Positions 1 through 11,303 of a DNA stretch of 64,000 nt are shown here, piece after piece. How positions within the stretch are numbered: position 1 is the stretch's first letter; every line of letters starts with the position of its first letter. A program made the translations under genes and the position numbers. Source of the stretch: Pseudoips prasinana (lineage: Eukaryota; Arthropoda; Insecta; Lepidoptera; Nolidae); the NCBI GenBank assembly GCA_951640165.1, contig OX621241.1:16745001-16809000 (forward strand). The letters are read 5' to 3'. The notes beneath the pieces are model-generated. The model was not told the origin of the DNA. It did no database searches and worked only from the letters and a program-made list of their open reading frames with translations.

Positions 1-212
1 CTCTAAGAAATAACCACTGACCTTATTCAACTGCAGCATCACCTCCTTGAGGTTTGAGAAATGACTGAAAGCGATTTTATCATTAGAAAAAAAATAGGTG
101 GATGTAGCCTGAAACCTTATAAACTAGCTATTGGCACGAAATTGATGGTGGACCACTAAAGAGTGCATCTCAACTTTTTACGTGAGCGGAAGGTGTATCC
201 AAGAGAGAATAG

Positions 213-375
213 TGTTGAGATTAATTTCAGGGCGTGAATTATAAATAAAATAATAAAACGTTTTTTCTTACACAACCAACATTTGTCTTGATGTCACCTT
301 TTATTCTTTTTATTGACAATACAAAAACTATAGAGGTTTATAACATTTTTATATGGAATATGACCTTCTTTAACA
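213..375 (-). repeat. 3' LTR of the copia element
   Basis: 163-bp long terminal repeat, downstream in element orientation. It starts TGTTGAG and ends TTAACA as written on the plus strand. It matches 3034-3196 with about three substitutions. Confidence 0.93.
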
Positions 376-387
376 TCCTCCCTTTTT
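376..387 (-). promoter_or_regulatory. Polypurine tract
   Basis: A purine-only run (AAAAAGGGAGGA on the element strand) directly abuts the 3' LTR, where plus-strand DNA synthesis is primed. Confidence 0.8.
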
Positions 388-419
388 GTAGAGTCTATAA
401 AAATTAAAAACTATATACA

Positions 420-500
420 CTGTAAGCCTATCCGGTCCAATATCGTTTGGATAATCGGTCTGCCAAGAGGCTTCGTGAGCAAATCTGCACTTTGTAGGTT
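420..500 (-). pseudogene. Copia RNase H C-terminal remnant
   Basis: On the minus strand this segment translates to a peptide containing ADLLTKPLGRP, the conserved end of copia RNase H (A-D-x-L-T-K-x-L). It lies directly before the 3' terminus. The acidic integrase-RT linker (about 501-822) runs straight into it, so about 1.4 kb of reverse transcriptase and RNase H sequence has been deleted. Confidence 0.75.
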
Positions 501-822
501 TGTTCTTATCTTCTACACGTTCTGGTAATTCTTCGTCTTCATCTCGCTGATCTTCTGTTTCTAAAGGTTGCTTCTTCTATCTCATGTGTATCTTCAAACG
601 ATTCAGGAGGTACACACTCTTGAAATATATCAGTAGTTTCATTTCCTTCCTCCCTTACATCATGAATCGTTCGACTATTCTCCTCCCTTGCAGCAAGATT
701 CTGCGGTCTACGAAGAGTTATCTCTATTTCATATTTTTCTTCAATAGGATTTGCTCTGACATTTTCATCAGTGTCAGTCCGGGTAATTGGAAATTCTTGA
801 AATACAACATCTCTCGAACGTA

Positions 823-1725
823 TTAATGTATGTCTATTCTTATCTGCATAGCCTTATACCATATCTCATAAGGTGATTTTTCATCGACGGATGTACGTCC
901 AGTTCTGTTCAGAACATATGCTGCTGTACTTATGAGCTCTGCCCAACAGGCGGTTGGCAGCTCTTCGTGCGCATACATCATAGCTCGGGCGGCTTCAACG
1001 AGCGTTCGGTTTTCTCGTTCACTGCACCCATTCTGTTGTGGTGTGTATGGCATTACTAACCTTTGCTTTATGCCATTATTCTGCAGTATTGCCCGAGTTT
1101 TCTCGTTATCGGACTCTCCACCGTTGTCGCTTAAAAGTTCCTTAACTACATGACCGGCTACCTTAGTTTCTTCTAACATCTGTTGAAGCTTTGAGTAGAC
1201 TTCAGACTTTGGTTTCATAAAGTAAACGTAGCGGTATTTACTAAAATCGTCTTTAAATAGGACGAAATATCGGTATCCTTTATAGGAGAATGGAAATGGT
1301 CCACACACATCAGCGTTAATAATCTCACCAGGTAATTTTGCTCTATCTCTAGTTCCAAAAGGTTGTCTGTGCATTTTTCCGAAGCTACAACCTTCACAAA
1401 ATTCTCGTGTGTTGTTCGGTACCTTGATTCCAAGTTCTCTCTCTATAACTTTCTTCACATGGAGTTTGCTTTGGTGTGCCAACCTCTCATGATATATCTG
1501 TAATGAATCATGGGTCGTCAATACGTTGACTTCGACAGATGTAGGTGGCTTTACATTCTTTACATTAAGTCTGAATAATCCTCCTCTTTTCTTTCGCTCG
1601 CCTGTAACTTTGACTATGCCCATTGATTTAAGTTTACAGAATTCGGGTTCTGATTCAAAGAAGCTTTGTGGTAATCTGTCTTGCGCTGCTAATATTGAGA
1701 ACAGATTTTTCTGAAGTGACGGCAC
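823..1725 (-). pseudogene. Copia integrase (GAG-pre-integrase and rve core)
   Basis: A 300-residue open frame. Residues about 75-110 form the GAG-pre-integrase zinc-binding region (YHERLAHQ... then CEGCSFGKMHRQPF, an H-x-H/C-x2-C arrangement). Residues about 125-290 are the rve core, with DVCGPFPFSYKGYRYFVLFKDD carrying the first catalytic Asp, LLSDNGGES the second and PQQNGCSERENRT the catalytic Glu. Upstream it joins the protease by a frameshift. Downstream the Pol frame runs into an acidic linker and is then deleted. The start Met is only the first in the open segment; the natural product is part of a polyprotein. Confidence 0.85.
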
Positions 1726-1728
1726 ACA

Positions 1729-2680
1729 TCATACATCGCATAAGGTTATTATACCTTTATGTTTTCCGACTGTTGATTCCAGTTTTATGTCACCTTTACC
1801 AGTGGCTTCAACTTTCTCACCATTTGCTGTCGTTACAGTATGCTGCGAATTAAAACTTTCAAATGTATGAAACAAATCTCTCCTAAATGTGACGTGGCTC
1901 ATTGCTCCGCTATCTAAGTACCAGTTATCTTTGTCAGGATATAAGCACCGGTTATTTTCCGCCATCATCAAATCTGTGACATTTACATTCTTAGTGTTTG
2001 ATTGTATGCTTGCCTTGGGTGGCCTTCCGTCATTCAACCATTTAGCGCACTTCCTTACTTTGTGTCCAAGTAGACCACAGTAATTGCACTTTATGCATTT
2101 CTTATTTTTATTTATCGAAAAAGGTTTTACAGTCAGAGCTTGGTTACTCACACCAGACGTTGAGGGTTGTGACTCGACGTTTCTTTCATATGCACAGAGT
2201 TGTGATGTTAGTCTTTCTATCGTCCTTTCCTTTTTAGCCATGAGCAGCCAACTTGATTTGAAGGTCGGGTATTCTTCAGGCAATGTGTCTAGGATCTTAC
2301 ATATTAGAACTATCTCTGGCGATTCATGGTTTCCTTCTAGCTTTGTTATTTCTTTATTTAGCTTAAACCAGATATTTTTCAATTTTGAGAGATGAATGGC
2401 CTTATTGTCTTTTAATTCCTTCTTATAGGTACTCGAAGAATTGTAGGCAATTTTCATAAACCAAATCGTCTCTGTCTCCATCAAATAGCCTTTTAAGTTC
2501 ATCCCAGACTTCCTTCGACGGCTCGAATCTCATAATTCTTTGAACTATGTCATCGTTCATATTACTTGTCAGAATGACGAGAAGCATGCTATCCAGCTCT
2601 AGAAATTTTTCATTAGCTGTCACAAACTCTTCACTCTTTGCATCCGTTGTTGGTACTGGCACCCTGTATATTCCATTCAA
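1729..2680 (-). pseudogene. Copia Gag and protease region (frameshifted)
   Basis: Two overlapping reading frames (2423-2680 and 1729-2502) together give a copia-type Gag (UBN2/retrotran_gag family) and the start of the polyprotein. The first carries the Gag helical region ending near KRLFDGDRDDLVYENCLQFF. The second continues with a CCHC zinc knuckle (CNYCGLLGHKVRKC) and then the aspartic protease block WYLDSGAMSHVT, in which DSG is the catalytic triplet. A frameshift near 2440-2500 separates the first two pieces, and another near 1727 separates protease from integrase. The product would package element RNA and process the polyprotein in the cytoplasm; in this copy the frame is broken. Confidence 0.85.
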
Positions 2681-3022
2681 TAAGTCTAGGGCTTTTGGGA
2701 TAGGTACCCTTCATGATCATACTTATCTTGTACTGTCACATTTATAATATTAGTAGGATTATACTATTTAGGTACCTTTTTGCTTTAAATAACACCAAAA
2801 CATTTGTTCTTTATCTAGATATACTTTTGATCCAGAAATAAAGCGTAACTAAAAAAAAAAAAAAAAAAAAACTTCCATACTTCCATACGGGCCAGTTGGT
2901 ACCATCAAGGTTCCCGATGTGAAATTTTGTAATCTCCGGTTTGGTGGCCATTATTACTTATTTACACAATCGCCAACTTTATTTATGCATAATAATATAT
3001 TTATTTATTTATCGTCGTAACG

Positions 3023-3033
3023 CTCTGCTACCA
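3023..3033 (-). promoter_or_regulatory. Primer binding site (initiator tRNA-Met 3' end)
   Basis: The 11 bases directly next to the 5' LTR read TGGTAGCAGAG on the element strand. This is complementary to the conserved CTCTGCTACCA 3' end of animal initiator tRNA-Met. Drosophila copia itself primes with an internal half of this tRNA, whereas this element would use the 3' end. Confidence 0.75.
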
Positions 3034-3196
3034 TGTTGAGATTAATTTCAGGGCGTGAATTATAAATAAAATAATAAAACGTTTTTTCTTACACAACCGA
3101 CATTTGTCTTGTTTTCACCTTTTATTCTTTTTATTGACAATACAAAAACTATAGAGGTTTATAACATTTTTATATGGAATATGACCTTCTTTAACA
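3034..3196 (-). repeat. 5' LTR of the copia element
   Basis: 163-bp long terminal repeat, upstream in element orientation. It directly abuts the primer binding site at 3023-3033, and the AATAG target copy follows at 3197-3201. Confidence 0.93.
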
Positions 3197-3466
3197 AATA
3201 GCCTTTTACATAGTACTGCATTTAAGAAAGAGTACTTAAAAGGGGGTGGTGGTTCATGGACGGTTCAGGAGGCATAGGCAAACGCCGATGGAAAAACCGA
3301 ACTTGTTTTTGTATTTGATCCTAGCTTATCGTTATTAAATGGCATTACTCATTTAAAGAGCAAAGTCCAAAATTGATATTTATTTTATGTTTTAAGTAAA
3401 ACTAAATATAAAACGTATACAAACTTAATTTTTTGGAAGTGAAGTGTATACTAATAGAATTGCCTG

Positions 3467-3497
<31 letters not shown>

Positions 3498-4563
3498 TTA
3501 TGTATTTAATTGGCTGTTTTAAATAACACTGCCAGCTGTGTGAGGTAGATTTAAAATACTTGTATAGATAATATAATACGTATACGCAATATCTAAAATT
3601 AGTTTAAATTGACGTTAAGAATTTTAATATATATATAAATAAAAACATTTAGCACAGTAAATAAACATAGAAAGAACACCCAAAGCTGTGTCGGTACAAT
3701 AAACTAGCGTCATTAAGTATTAAGTAATTATATTATTATTCAATTTCGTAATTTTTCCAGCTATTTCAGTTTAGAATAACTCGATTACATTGATTTTTAA
3801 TTATTATTAACAAAAAAGTTCATAAGTCACATATCTTAAAATAAAGTACAACATTCTTTGACACAATGAAGAGCAGTGGTTGATGGTGATGTGGACTACT
3901 CTGCCGGTTAATCTATTTAAAATACGTTTGATAACTATTATTGTTAGTGTATCATAAAAAAGATATGACTGGACACACATTATAAACTAGAAACAGTAGT
4001 AGAAGTAAAAAATTCTTCCAATTCTAACATTATACACAGTGACATCTACAATGACACTGAATATTCTTGTCAATTTTATATTGTAGACCCATTCATATTA
4101 TCAGGATATTTCCCAAAAGATCCCAGGAATATTTTTTTCCCGATAATTGTGGATTATTTTGTCGGAACGACCCTGCTTTTAATAAAATGATCATAGTCTA
4201 AGAAGGAAAGAGTCACACGCACACGTTCATGCGGAGAGTATATAATAACAATGGCTATACTTTAATAAAAAAATATATACTATGCATGTATATAACATGA
4301 AAGACGTTTTGCATTAGAGATAATATTATTTTCTAGATCTGCGAGGTACTAACAGTCATTGGACGAAAGTTTTTAGTAGTAGTTTAATTTGACAAAGCTA
4401 AATTTGATATCCGTTTTAATTTTTTAAACAGTAATTTATATTTCAGTTATAAATAATTATATCGTATTTATTAAAATTAGAATACATGTAGTAAAAGCGA
4501 ACCGAGACTCACTATGTAGTTCAAACTTTCAAACAAATAGAACGTGATTCTAGTGGTACCTGT

Positions 4564-4631
4564 GAATTTCACTCTGAACAGGAATAAGCCAAGAAGCCCC
4601 TCTTGTCTTATCCCTGTTCATAGTGAAACTC
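4564..4631. repeat. Imperfect inverted repeat
   Basis: TTTCACTCTGAACAGGAATA reads back on the other strand from the right half as TTTCACTATGAACAGGGATA. The arms are about 30 bp with a few mismatches and a short centre. It is a MITE-like or hairpin relic. Confidence 0.7.
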
Positions 4632-4862
4632 GGACGGTATGGCTATCATCACTCTTATTAAGTGGTTGATCCAGGAAGTATTATCTAAAGTTGGGTTGAC
4701 TTTAATAAAATCCTCACACACTAGGGTTCCGCAATTATATTTTAAGACTTGTATTATACATTTTGACATAGCAATAAATAGCTCTTTCATGGACTAATTC
4801 TAATTAAAAAGCTTGTATGTAAATCATTCTCCAAAATATTTTAATTCCTCATGCGGACCTAA

Positions 4863-4910
4863 TCTAAGCCTAACCAAAAAACATGACTACCCTTTTTGGT
4901 TAGGCTTAGA
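4863..4910. repeat. Perfect 18-bp hairpin
   Basis: Arms at 4863-4880 and 4893-4910 (TCTAAGCCTAACCAAAAA and its complement) flank a 12-base loop. There is no downstream gene for which it would be an obvious terminator. Confidence 0.8.
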
Positions 4911-5185
4911 TAAGGTTATTATAGGACACAAAGTTACTCTTTCAGTGTTATAACACACTCAGCAAGATACACAATTATTGATATTAATGAAGTGTCGTTA
5001 AAATTGAATTAAATTATTACACGTTTTCCCATTTCACAATCTGACATTGGCAGAATTGTCGTCATCGGCACTAATTGCCATTTATAAAAAAGAAGAAGAA
5101 GGACACACACTAGTATCTACTAGTGTGGAGAGGGTCTTCATTTGGAATAAAGTTGTCTTGTAGTCATATATTTTATATCATAACA

Positions 5186-5212
5186 ATTCAATTCAATTTC
5201 AATTCAATTTAT
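5186..5212 (-). repeat. LINE 3' microsatellite tail
   Basis: Short tandem AATTG/AAATTG units at the 3' end of the CR1-like element. Such tails replace poly(A) in this clade. Confidence 0.7.
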
Positions 5213-5502
5213 TCATGAACAATTACATTGTGTTTGAACTCTTAATCTAAATAAATAAATAAATAAAATCACATTCATTAAAATTATAAAACTAATACAT
5301 TCATTATACAATAATTTTCCCAATACAATTTAAATATTCAATACAATTAAGAATTCGATTACATTACAAACCATTTCATATTTTTTATTACACAATTACC
5401 AAAATCAAATTTAAAGCGTGGATATGTCATCATCTAGCGAGTACAGACATTTCTCCAATAGGAACGCCTTGAGTGTCGACTTAAATGAGCTCTTAAACCA
5501 TA

Positions 5503-8378
5503 TCATAAAAACCATAATTTACAAGAGTAAATTATGGTTTTTATGTCCAGTGGCAACCTGTTAAAAATCCGAACTGCTTGATATTGAGGACTATGTTGAA
5601 CAATATTGAGCTTTGGTTCTATTTTGTTTTTAAAATCTTTCCTGCGCGTACTTTCTCTCAACTGTCTCTCCTCATCCGTTTCATAGGTATGCAGGAATTT
5701 CTTAAAATTCAGCAACAGTACCAAAATATAGAGGCTGGGCACAGTAAGAATATTTAAATTTTTAAAGTGTGGCCGACAGCTCTCTACTTGTGAAATCCGG
5801 ACCATGGTTCGTATGGCTCTCTTTTGGAGTACAAAGGCTCTCTGACAATTATATTTAAAACTATTCCCCCAGAACTGAACACTATATCTCAACCTTGATT
5901 CTATTAGAGCATAGTATACCATTTTAAGGTGTTTTATGTCTATTTCATCCCTAAGACTGCGTAAGACATAACACGCTGAGGAAATATACGCATCAATGGC
6001 TTGCAATTCCCTTTTCCAATTTAAATATTTGTCAATGTATACCCCTAGAAACTTTACCTCATTAACTATGTCAATTTTAAATTCATTAAGTGCGATCGTC
6101 ATATTTTCTTTATTACGAGCAGTTGTCCTAAATAATATTATTTTGGTTTTGTCTGTGTTAATTATGAGCTTGTTACTTTCAAACCAAGAATTAAAAACTT
6201 TCAACACCGCGTTAACCTTAGCGGAAAGCTCCTGTATGTCATTGGCTTCAACTATTGCATTAGTGTCATCTGCAAAAACTGTCAGCTGTGTATCGGGAAA
6301 TATTGAATTAATGTAATTAATTAAATCATTTGTAAATAATATAAACAAAATAGGCCCCAAAATCGATCCTTGGGGTACCCCCGCCACTATATCCTGCAAC
6401 GAAGATTTTTGCTACTACTATTCGCTTGCATATGACTAATATCCACATACATTTTCCTGTTCCTTAAATATGACGAGAAAAGTTGTAAAGTTTTGCCTCT
6501 CACACCATAATGTTCCAATTTTGCAATGAGTAAATTGTGGTCAATTGTATCAAAGGCTGAGCTCAAATCAAGAAAAATGCCAGCTACCCTCTTTTTCCTA
6601 TTCAATTTGCTAATAATATCTTCAACCAATGTATATATAGCGTCCCCTGTTCCGACATTTTTTTGGTATCCAAATTGTCTCAAGTGCAAAACTTTGTTTA
6701 AATTCAGATGAAGTAAAAGTCTACTCTTAACAACCTTTTCAAAAATCTTGGAAAGAACAGGAAGCAAAGAGATAGGTCTATAGTTTTTTGGATCTGTTTT
6801 AGAGCCCTTTTTGTGGATTGGGATAATTTTTGCTATTTTTAACTGATCCGGAAAGATACCTTCTGCAATGCATTTATTGTAAAAATCAGTCAAAGGTTCT
6901 GCTAATATATCTAAATTGTCTTTAATAACTGCTATTGGAATGTCGTCATAGCCACATGATTTCTTATTCTCCATACCATTAACTATTTTCACTATCTCAT
7001 TTGGAGTAACAGGCGCAATAACCATGTCATTTTGAACTCTTTTAGTGCTTTGTTCAAGAAATATATAGGGATCTAAATTCTTAATATTACCCATACTACA
7101 TTTATAGCTAAATTGATTTACTAATACATCTGCAACATCTAAGGGATTTTCTATAATTTTACCGTCAAATTTAAGAAAGGGAATTTCAGAATGCGATGCT
7201 TTTATTTTATTCGTGCTTTTATTTACAACCTTCCAAACCTCTTTACTTAAATTACAAGAATTGTTAATAGTTTCTGTTATTGATATTTTTTTAGCTTTAG
7301 ATATTACCCTTCTGTATATTTTGATATATTTGTTTTTATAACTCTGAACACTGCCTTCCAGCTTATTTGTACTACCAGCACAAAGAAAACGTTTCATTTG
7401 GCTTGATGTTTTAATGCCTTTTGTAATCCACTTTAATTTGAAACCATTTTTGAGTTTAATTTTTTGGTCTCTCTTTCTGTAGCAATTTCTGAAAATTGTA
7501 ACAAATGTCTTCAAAAACGTGTTCATTCCCATACAACTCCAGTTAATTTCAAGAATTCTTTGTCTAAAAACTAGGCGGTTTTTAATGTTAAAGACTCTTT
7601 TGTTTACAACTACATATTTATTTTTATTTGAATTATCAATTTTATCTAATAAAAAGTCGCTCAAAAGCGCACCGTGTCCATCTGCCAAGCCATTGTGGTC
7701 TACATCACATTGTTCCACATAATCATCTGGCAGATTAGTTATAACGTTATCTATACAAGATGCGCAACTGTTTCGAATAAACGTAGGTGTATTAATAAGC
7801 AGTCGGAAATTATAACATGCCAGTAAACTTATGAATTCAGTCCGGGTTTTGCTCTCTACCATTAAGTCCACATTAAAATCACCACAAATAATGCTTTTCC
7901 TATTGAACAAATATTCCAACAACTTCTCCATGTTTATCATAAAATATTCGAAATTCTTATTATTAGGGGTGCGGTAACAGCAACACAAATATACACCGGT
8001 ACTAGTATCCTTAATACAACATACTTCAAAGACTTCCATCCTATACAATTTGTTAATTACATGTATATTTTCCACTTTTCTGTCTATGTGCCCCAAAATC
8101 AGACTCCCCCCTCTTATTTTTTTGTTTCTAGTATTGTATGAGATTAAGTTATAATTTTCTAGATTAAATAAATGAATCGATTTATCATTTAAAAAATGCT
8201 CACTAACACATATAAAGTCTACTCTCTTGTCTAATGAATTAATGTAGACCTCTAGTTCACTTTTCTTGTTACTGATACCACATACATTTTGATAACATAT
8301 GAACACATTTGTTTGAATTGGGGAAGACCCTGAATCACGTTTGCAGCAAGAGTTAAGACTATCATACAAATCATTCAC
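5503..8378 (-). pseudogene. LINE ORF2, endonuclease and reverse transcriptase (one frameshift)
   Basis: The first open segment (6387-8378, 663 residues) holds an APE-type endonuclease: YQNVCGISNKKSEL near residue 30, CCYRTPNN, then CGDFNVDL, and a final block reading DHNGLADGHGALLS where SDH would be expected. It continues into RT with NYRPISLLPVLSKIFEKVV and FLDLSSAFDTIDH. The second segment (5503-6399) resumes in another frame with GVPQGSILGPILF and the catalytic FADDTNA, then the thumb and connection region. The break near 6395 is a single frameshift. The frame has no ATG at 8378 (the codon is GTG), so ORF2 translation probably depends on ORF1 termination. The enzyme would nick target DNA and copy the element RNA in the nucleus. 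Confidence 0.88.
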
Positions 8379-9630
8379 GAAAAAACTCTGACTCCTGTAT
8401 AAGGTTGTCAGTTTGTGTCATGGAGTCAACACACTCTTTATACGACTGTTTGCAACTTACATTCAACGAAAAATCCGTTTGGATACCAACGTTGTTGTAA
8501 CATACATGCTTCATCTGGTTGCAATTTACTAGTGATTCTTTATAATTTCGATAGTTAATCATGTATTTCACCCTAAGGATATGTCTAAGAACTAGTCTGC
8601 ATGCATGTAATTTGTTTAGACGTTTTCCTGACTTACCAAAATTGGTATCTAGATTAATAAAAGTTGAGTTATCACAATTACAACACACAAAATTAAGTAA
8701 GCTGTTCAACATCTTTACGCTTATAAAATTATTGTAATAAATATTTCCTACCATAAAATTAGTATTACTCAATTGACACAACGTATAATGTAAATGCGAT
8801 TGCACCACTATCGGACTCTTATCGTTAGAGCCCGCCAATATCAATACAAAATCTGATTTAGTTAAGTCTCTACACATAGACACACAAGACTTCAGTACTT
8901 CATCCATGGTTGCGTATGGTTTAATTACAGAGGTCACAGAGAAATCATTTCCCAGGTAATTTTGAAGAATTTGTCGCACGCCGAATCCAGTTTGATCTGC
9001 AAAAATCATGAGTCTATTTGTCTTCATCTGGCTGGACTCATCGCTTACTTGTAGCTCCTTTTTGTATAAGCAATCTGTTAATTGTTTTTGCTGCCCTACA
9101 AGTTCGTCATCGTACGGTTTTTCATTGATTTCCGGCGAGACTTCCCTGTCCTCGTTTTCTAAGGTGCTTTCGTGAATTTGCGGTGTAATTTCCCTTGTGC
9201 ATTGCAAGTTTTTATCAAGTTCAGAAGATTCATTTTGATCCAATGACAAACGCAAGCTATCTGTGACGGAGCGTCTACTCCGTTTCCTAGCCGAAAGTAA
9301 TTGTTTTCTATGCGATTTCAAGGGACCACCACAGATCTCTTTAAGAGCATTTATTTGTTTCTGCTGTCGCGATAAAGTTTCTCTTAATTCATTATTTTCA
9401 AGTATTACATTCTCTAACTCGTTACGTGTGCTATCCAGTTCCATCCTTACTTGCGATATTTCATTCTTCCATACATCATTTGAGTTGTTATTTACAATGG
9501 GCAGTTCGAAACTTCGTATATTTATGTCAAGGTCTGAGTTACTTACTGATGAGTCAAAGTTAACAGACTCGATAGATTTCGATTTATATAACTGCTTACG
9601 CCTTAGTGTAACATTATTATCTAATGACAT
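8371..9630 (-). CDS. LINE ORF1, coiled coil plus SGNH-like domain
   Basis: An intact 419-residue protein starting at the ATG at 9630. Residues about 55-100 form a heptad-rich coiled coil, followed by KSHRKQLLSARKRSRR, a basic nucleic-acid-binding or nuclear-localisation stretch at about 105-120. Residues about 207-345 resemble an SGNH hydrolase: DQTGFGVR stands where block I would be, and LILAGSNDKSP matches the G-x-N-D block III. CR1-clade ORF1 proteins often carry such an esterase domain, thought to act in membrane or RNP handling. The usual catalytic Ser of block I is not obvious here (DQTGFG), so activity is uncertain. The end overlaps the ORF2 frame by 8 nt, suggesting coupled translation. 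Confidence 0.8.
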   Translation of the reverse strand: MSLDNNVTLRRKQLYKSKSIESVNFDSSVSNSDLDINIRSFELPIVNNNSNDVWKNEISQVRMELDSTRNELENVILENNELRETLSRQQKQINALKEICGGPLKSHRKQLLSARKRSRRSVTDSLRLSLDQNESSELDKNLQCTREITPQIHESTLENEDREVSPEINEKPYDDELVGQQKQLTDCLYKKELQVSDESSQMKTNRLMIFADQTGFGVRQILQNYLGNDFSVTSVIKPYATMDEVLKSCVSMCRDLTKSDFVLILAGSNDKSPIVVQSHLHYTLCQLSNTNFMVGNIYYNNFISVKMLNSLLNFVCCNCDNSTFINLDTNFGKSGKRLNKLHACRLVLRHILRVKYMINYRNYKESLVNCNQMKHVCYNNVGIQTDFSLNVSCKQSYKECVDSMTQTDNLIQESEFFRE

Positions 9631-9697
9631 TGTGGTTACTTTATTAGACGTCTTTATTAAACTTGTATTTAAATTTTTTTATATTACAAAAAGAAAC

Positions 9698-9772
9698 TCC
9701 GTATGCGGGATTCGAACTTGCACCGCAGTTCTAACGCTAGACACCGGTTTAACCAACCACGCCAGACGTACG
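9698..9772 (-). repeat. tRNA-like sequence in the LINE 5' region
   Basis: On the minus strand an A-box-like GGCGTGGTTGG and a B box GTTCGAATCC are spaced as in a tRNA. The cloverleaf is imperfect and no intact tRNA gene is predicted by eye. It is probably a SINE head or a tRNA fragment lying in the LINE leader. Confidence 0.55.
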
Positions 9773-10249
9773 TTAAGCAAAGCGGCGAAAATGTGAGTCC
9801 TTTTCTTGTTAATGAATTATTGAATAATGACCAGCCGTTAAAGATGATTCATGCCAATAGAATTTTTTAACACACTCTTTGTTCTTTTTGTTTTGCAAAT
9901 CGTCACTTTTTTACTTAAGTATATCCTTTTTAGCACTGATTTAGTACAATTATCGTCACTTTAACTATATTATGCGTTTTTAGCGGCTTTATTTGTAGTA
10001 ATTTAACAATGTTTATTCGATATTTGTGTCTTTTTAACTCATTTTGTTTAATTTATTTAGAAAGTTCTCACTTTTATTTTGTTGAATATTGATAGTTATG
10101 TTGTGATTCACTTCAATCTTCACTTGTTTATCACTAAATTATGGTCACTGCAACTTTTTGTATTTTTTCGTTTTTTCGAACGCGGAGCGACTCAAAAACT
10201 AAACTGCTCGCGGCGGAGGGCGCGCGCGGAACTGAAACATAGATGAACT

Positions 10250-11300
10250 GGAACATCTTGAGACATAGTCATAACTTTGACAAACAATTAGAGTATTCAT
10301 TTTTTGTGTGGAATGTAACCTCTTTTAGGAATCTGGTGAATTGTTGTACAAAATAAATAAACATTATTCAGGTATATTGAAGTTATACTTCTTTTGGCGC
10401 GATGGAGAAAAATGATGAGAGTGAATTTTTACGATGCGCGCGAACACCTATGTTTAAGTTGTATATTAAGAAGTATAACTTCTAACGCGTGTACATAAGT
10501 AAGAAAGAAAGAAAGAAACAATTTTATTTTCATAAAGTACGGAAAATACATTCGATTTGAAAAACAAATATTTAATTTTATACATTATTAATTAATTTTA
10601 TTCGTACTGGTATGAAAAATGGCCCTATATCAGCTAGTACTGCATTTCTGCAGTGCTGATCTTCCGATAGGGCCAGTAAGTACACACAAGTTTTTTTTTT
10701 TAACTTTAGTTTCAATATATTCTGCGTGTGGCGTGCCATAATACAAATTCCAGCACTACGCCTTAAGTGTTACTTTTCACCCCTTTAATATTCAGTTTAT
10801 TTTGTTATTAACGGTGGCTTATTTTATTCTAGCAACATTTACTGTTTCCTCTCAAAATCGGAAAAGCAGCGCGTTCTTTTCTTTGTTACTATTGGTCAGA
10901 TTCATTGACTGCATGACATAAACACCAATAAGATTTTAAGATTACGTCTTGGCTTTGTGAAAATACGAATAGAAAAACTAAAACAAATGAAGTCAAATTG
11001 CCATTTGCTATCTATCAAAGTAATGCACGAAGTGCTGTGTTTAATTTAGAAAATTACTAGAATTTGTTATTGTGTGTAAGTGTAAAGTGAAATAATCTTC
11101 CGGAATCATTCGATCACATTATATTCTTGATGAATAATACATTTTAGATGCAATCTTTAATAAAAACAAACCGCATTGTTAAACTGTTTATCACTATTGA
11201 CGGATGTCCTTGTAGATTTTGCAAGAAGTGAACTGGCGGTAAATTTGATTTTTCAAATGATTTATAATTTTATGATGTGTAATCGTGTTTGTAATCATAC
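10250..11300. other. Upstream region of MEPCE, with a LINE-tail remnant
   Basis: Intergenic DNA. At 10501-10521 a run of AAGA units followed by AT-rich DNA and a GGCCCTAT...ATAGGGCC stem (about 10622-10676) looks like the 3' tail of another minus-strand LINE. The last 300 bases before 11304 should hold the MEPCE promoter and 5' UTR. I see no clear TATA box or initiator. Confidence 0.45.
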
Positions 11301-11303
11301 GTA

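Larger units (their letters stand above)
213..3196 (-). mobile_element. Ty1/copia LTR retrotransposon, internally deleted
   Basis: Two 163-bp direct repeats (213-375 and 3034-3196) begin TG and end CA and differ at only about three positions. The 5-bp sequence AATAG lies immediately outside both ends (208-212 and 3197-3201), so this is a complete insertion with its target duplication. On the minus strand the order is LTR, primer binding site, Gag, zinc knuckle, protease, integrase, RNase H tail, polypurine tract, LTR. Protease before integrase with no upstream RT is the copia order. Most of reverse transcriptase and RNase H is missing, and the coding part is frameshifted, so the copy cannot move by itself but keeps every terminal signal needed for mobilisation in trans. 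The high LTR identity points to a fairly recent insertion. Confidence 0.95.
3202..5180. other. Non-coding stretch between copia and LINE
   Basis: AT-rich DNA without a convincing gene. It contains a poly(T) run near 3471-3495. Small open frames here, for example around 4608-4790, show no recognisable domain. Confidence 0.6.
5186..10250 (-). mobile_element. CR1-like non-LTR retrotransposon (LINE)
   Basis: A nearly full-length LINE. Its 5' region lies at about 9631-10250, ORF1 at 8371-9630, ORF2 at 5503-8378, and its 3' end is an AATTG-type microsatellite at about 5186-5212. ORF1 has a coiled coil plus an SGNH/esterase-like domain, and ORF2 carries an APE endonuclease and RT with GVPQGSILGP, as in CR1-group elements. 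Tails of short tandem repeats instead of poly(A) also suit that group. ORF2 is split by a frameshift near 6395. The 5' boundary is approximate because I did not find a target duplication. Confidence 0.85.
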
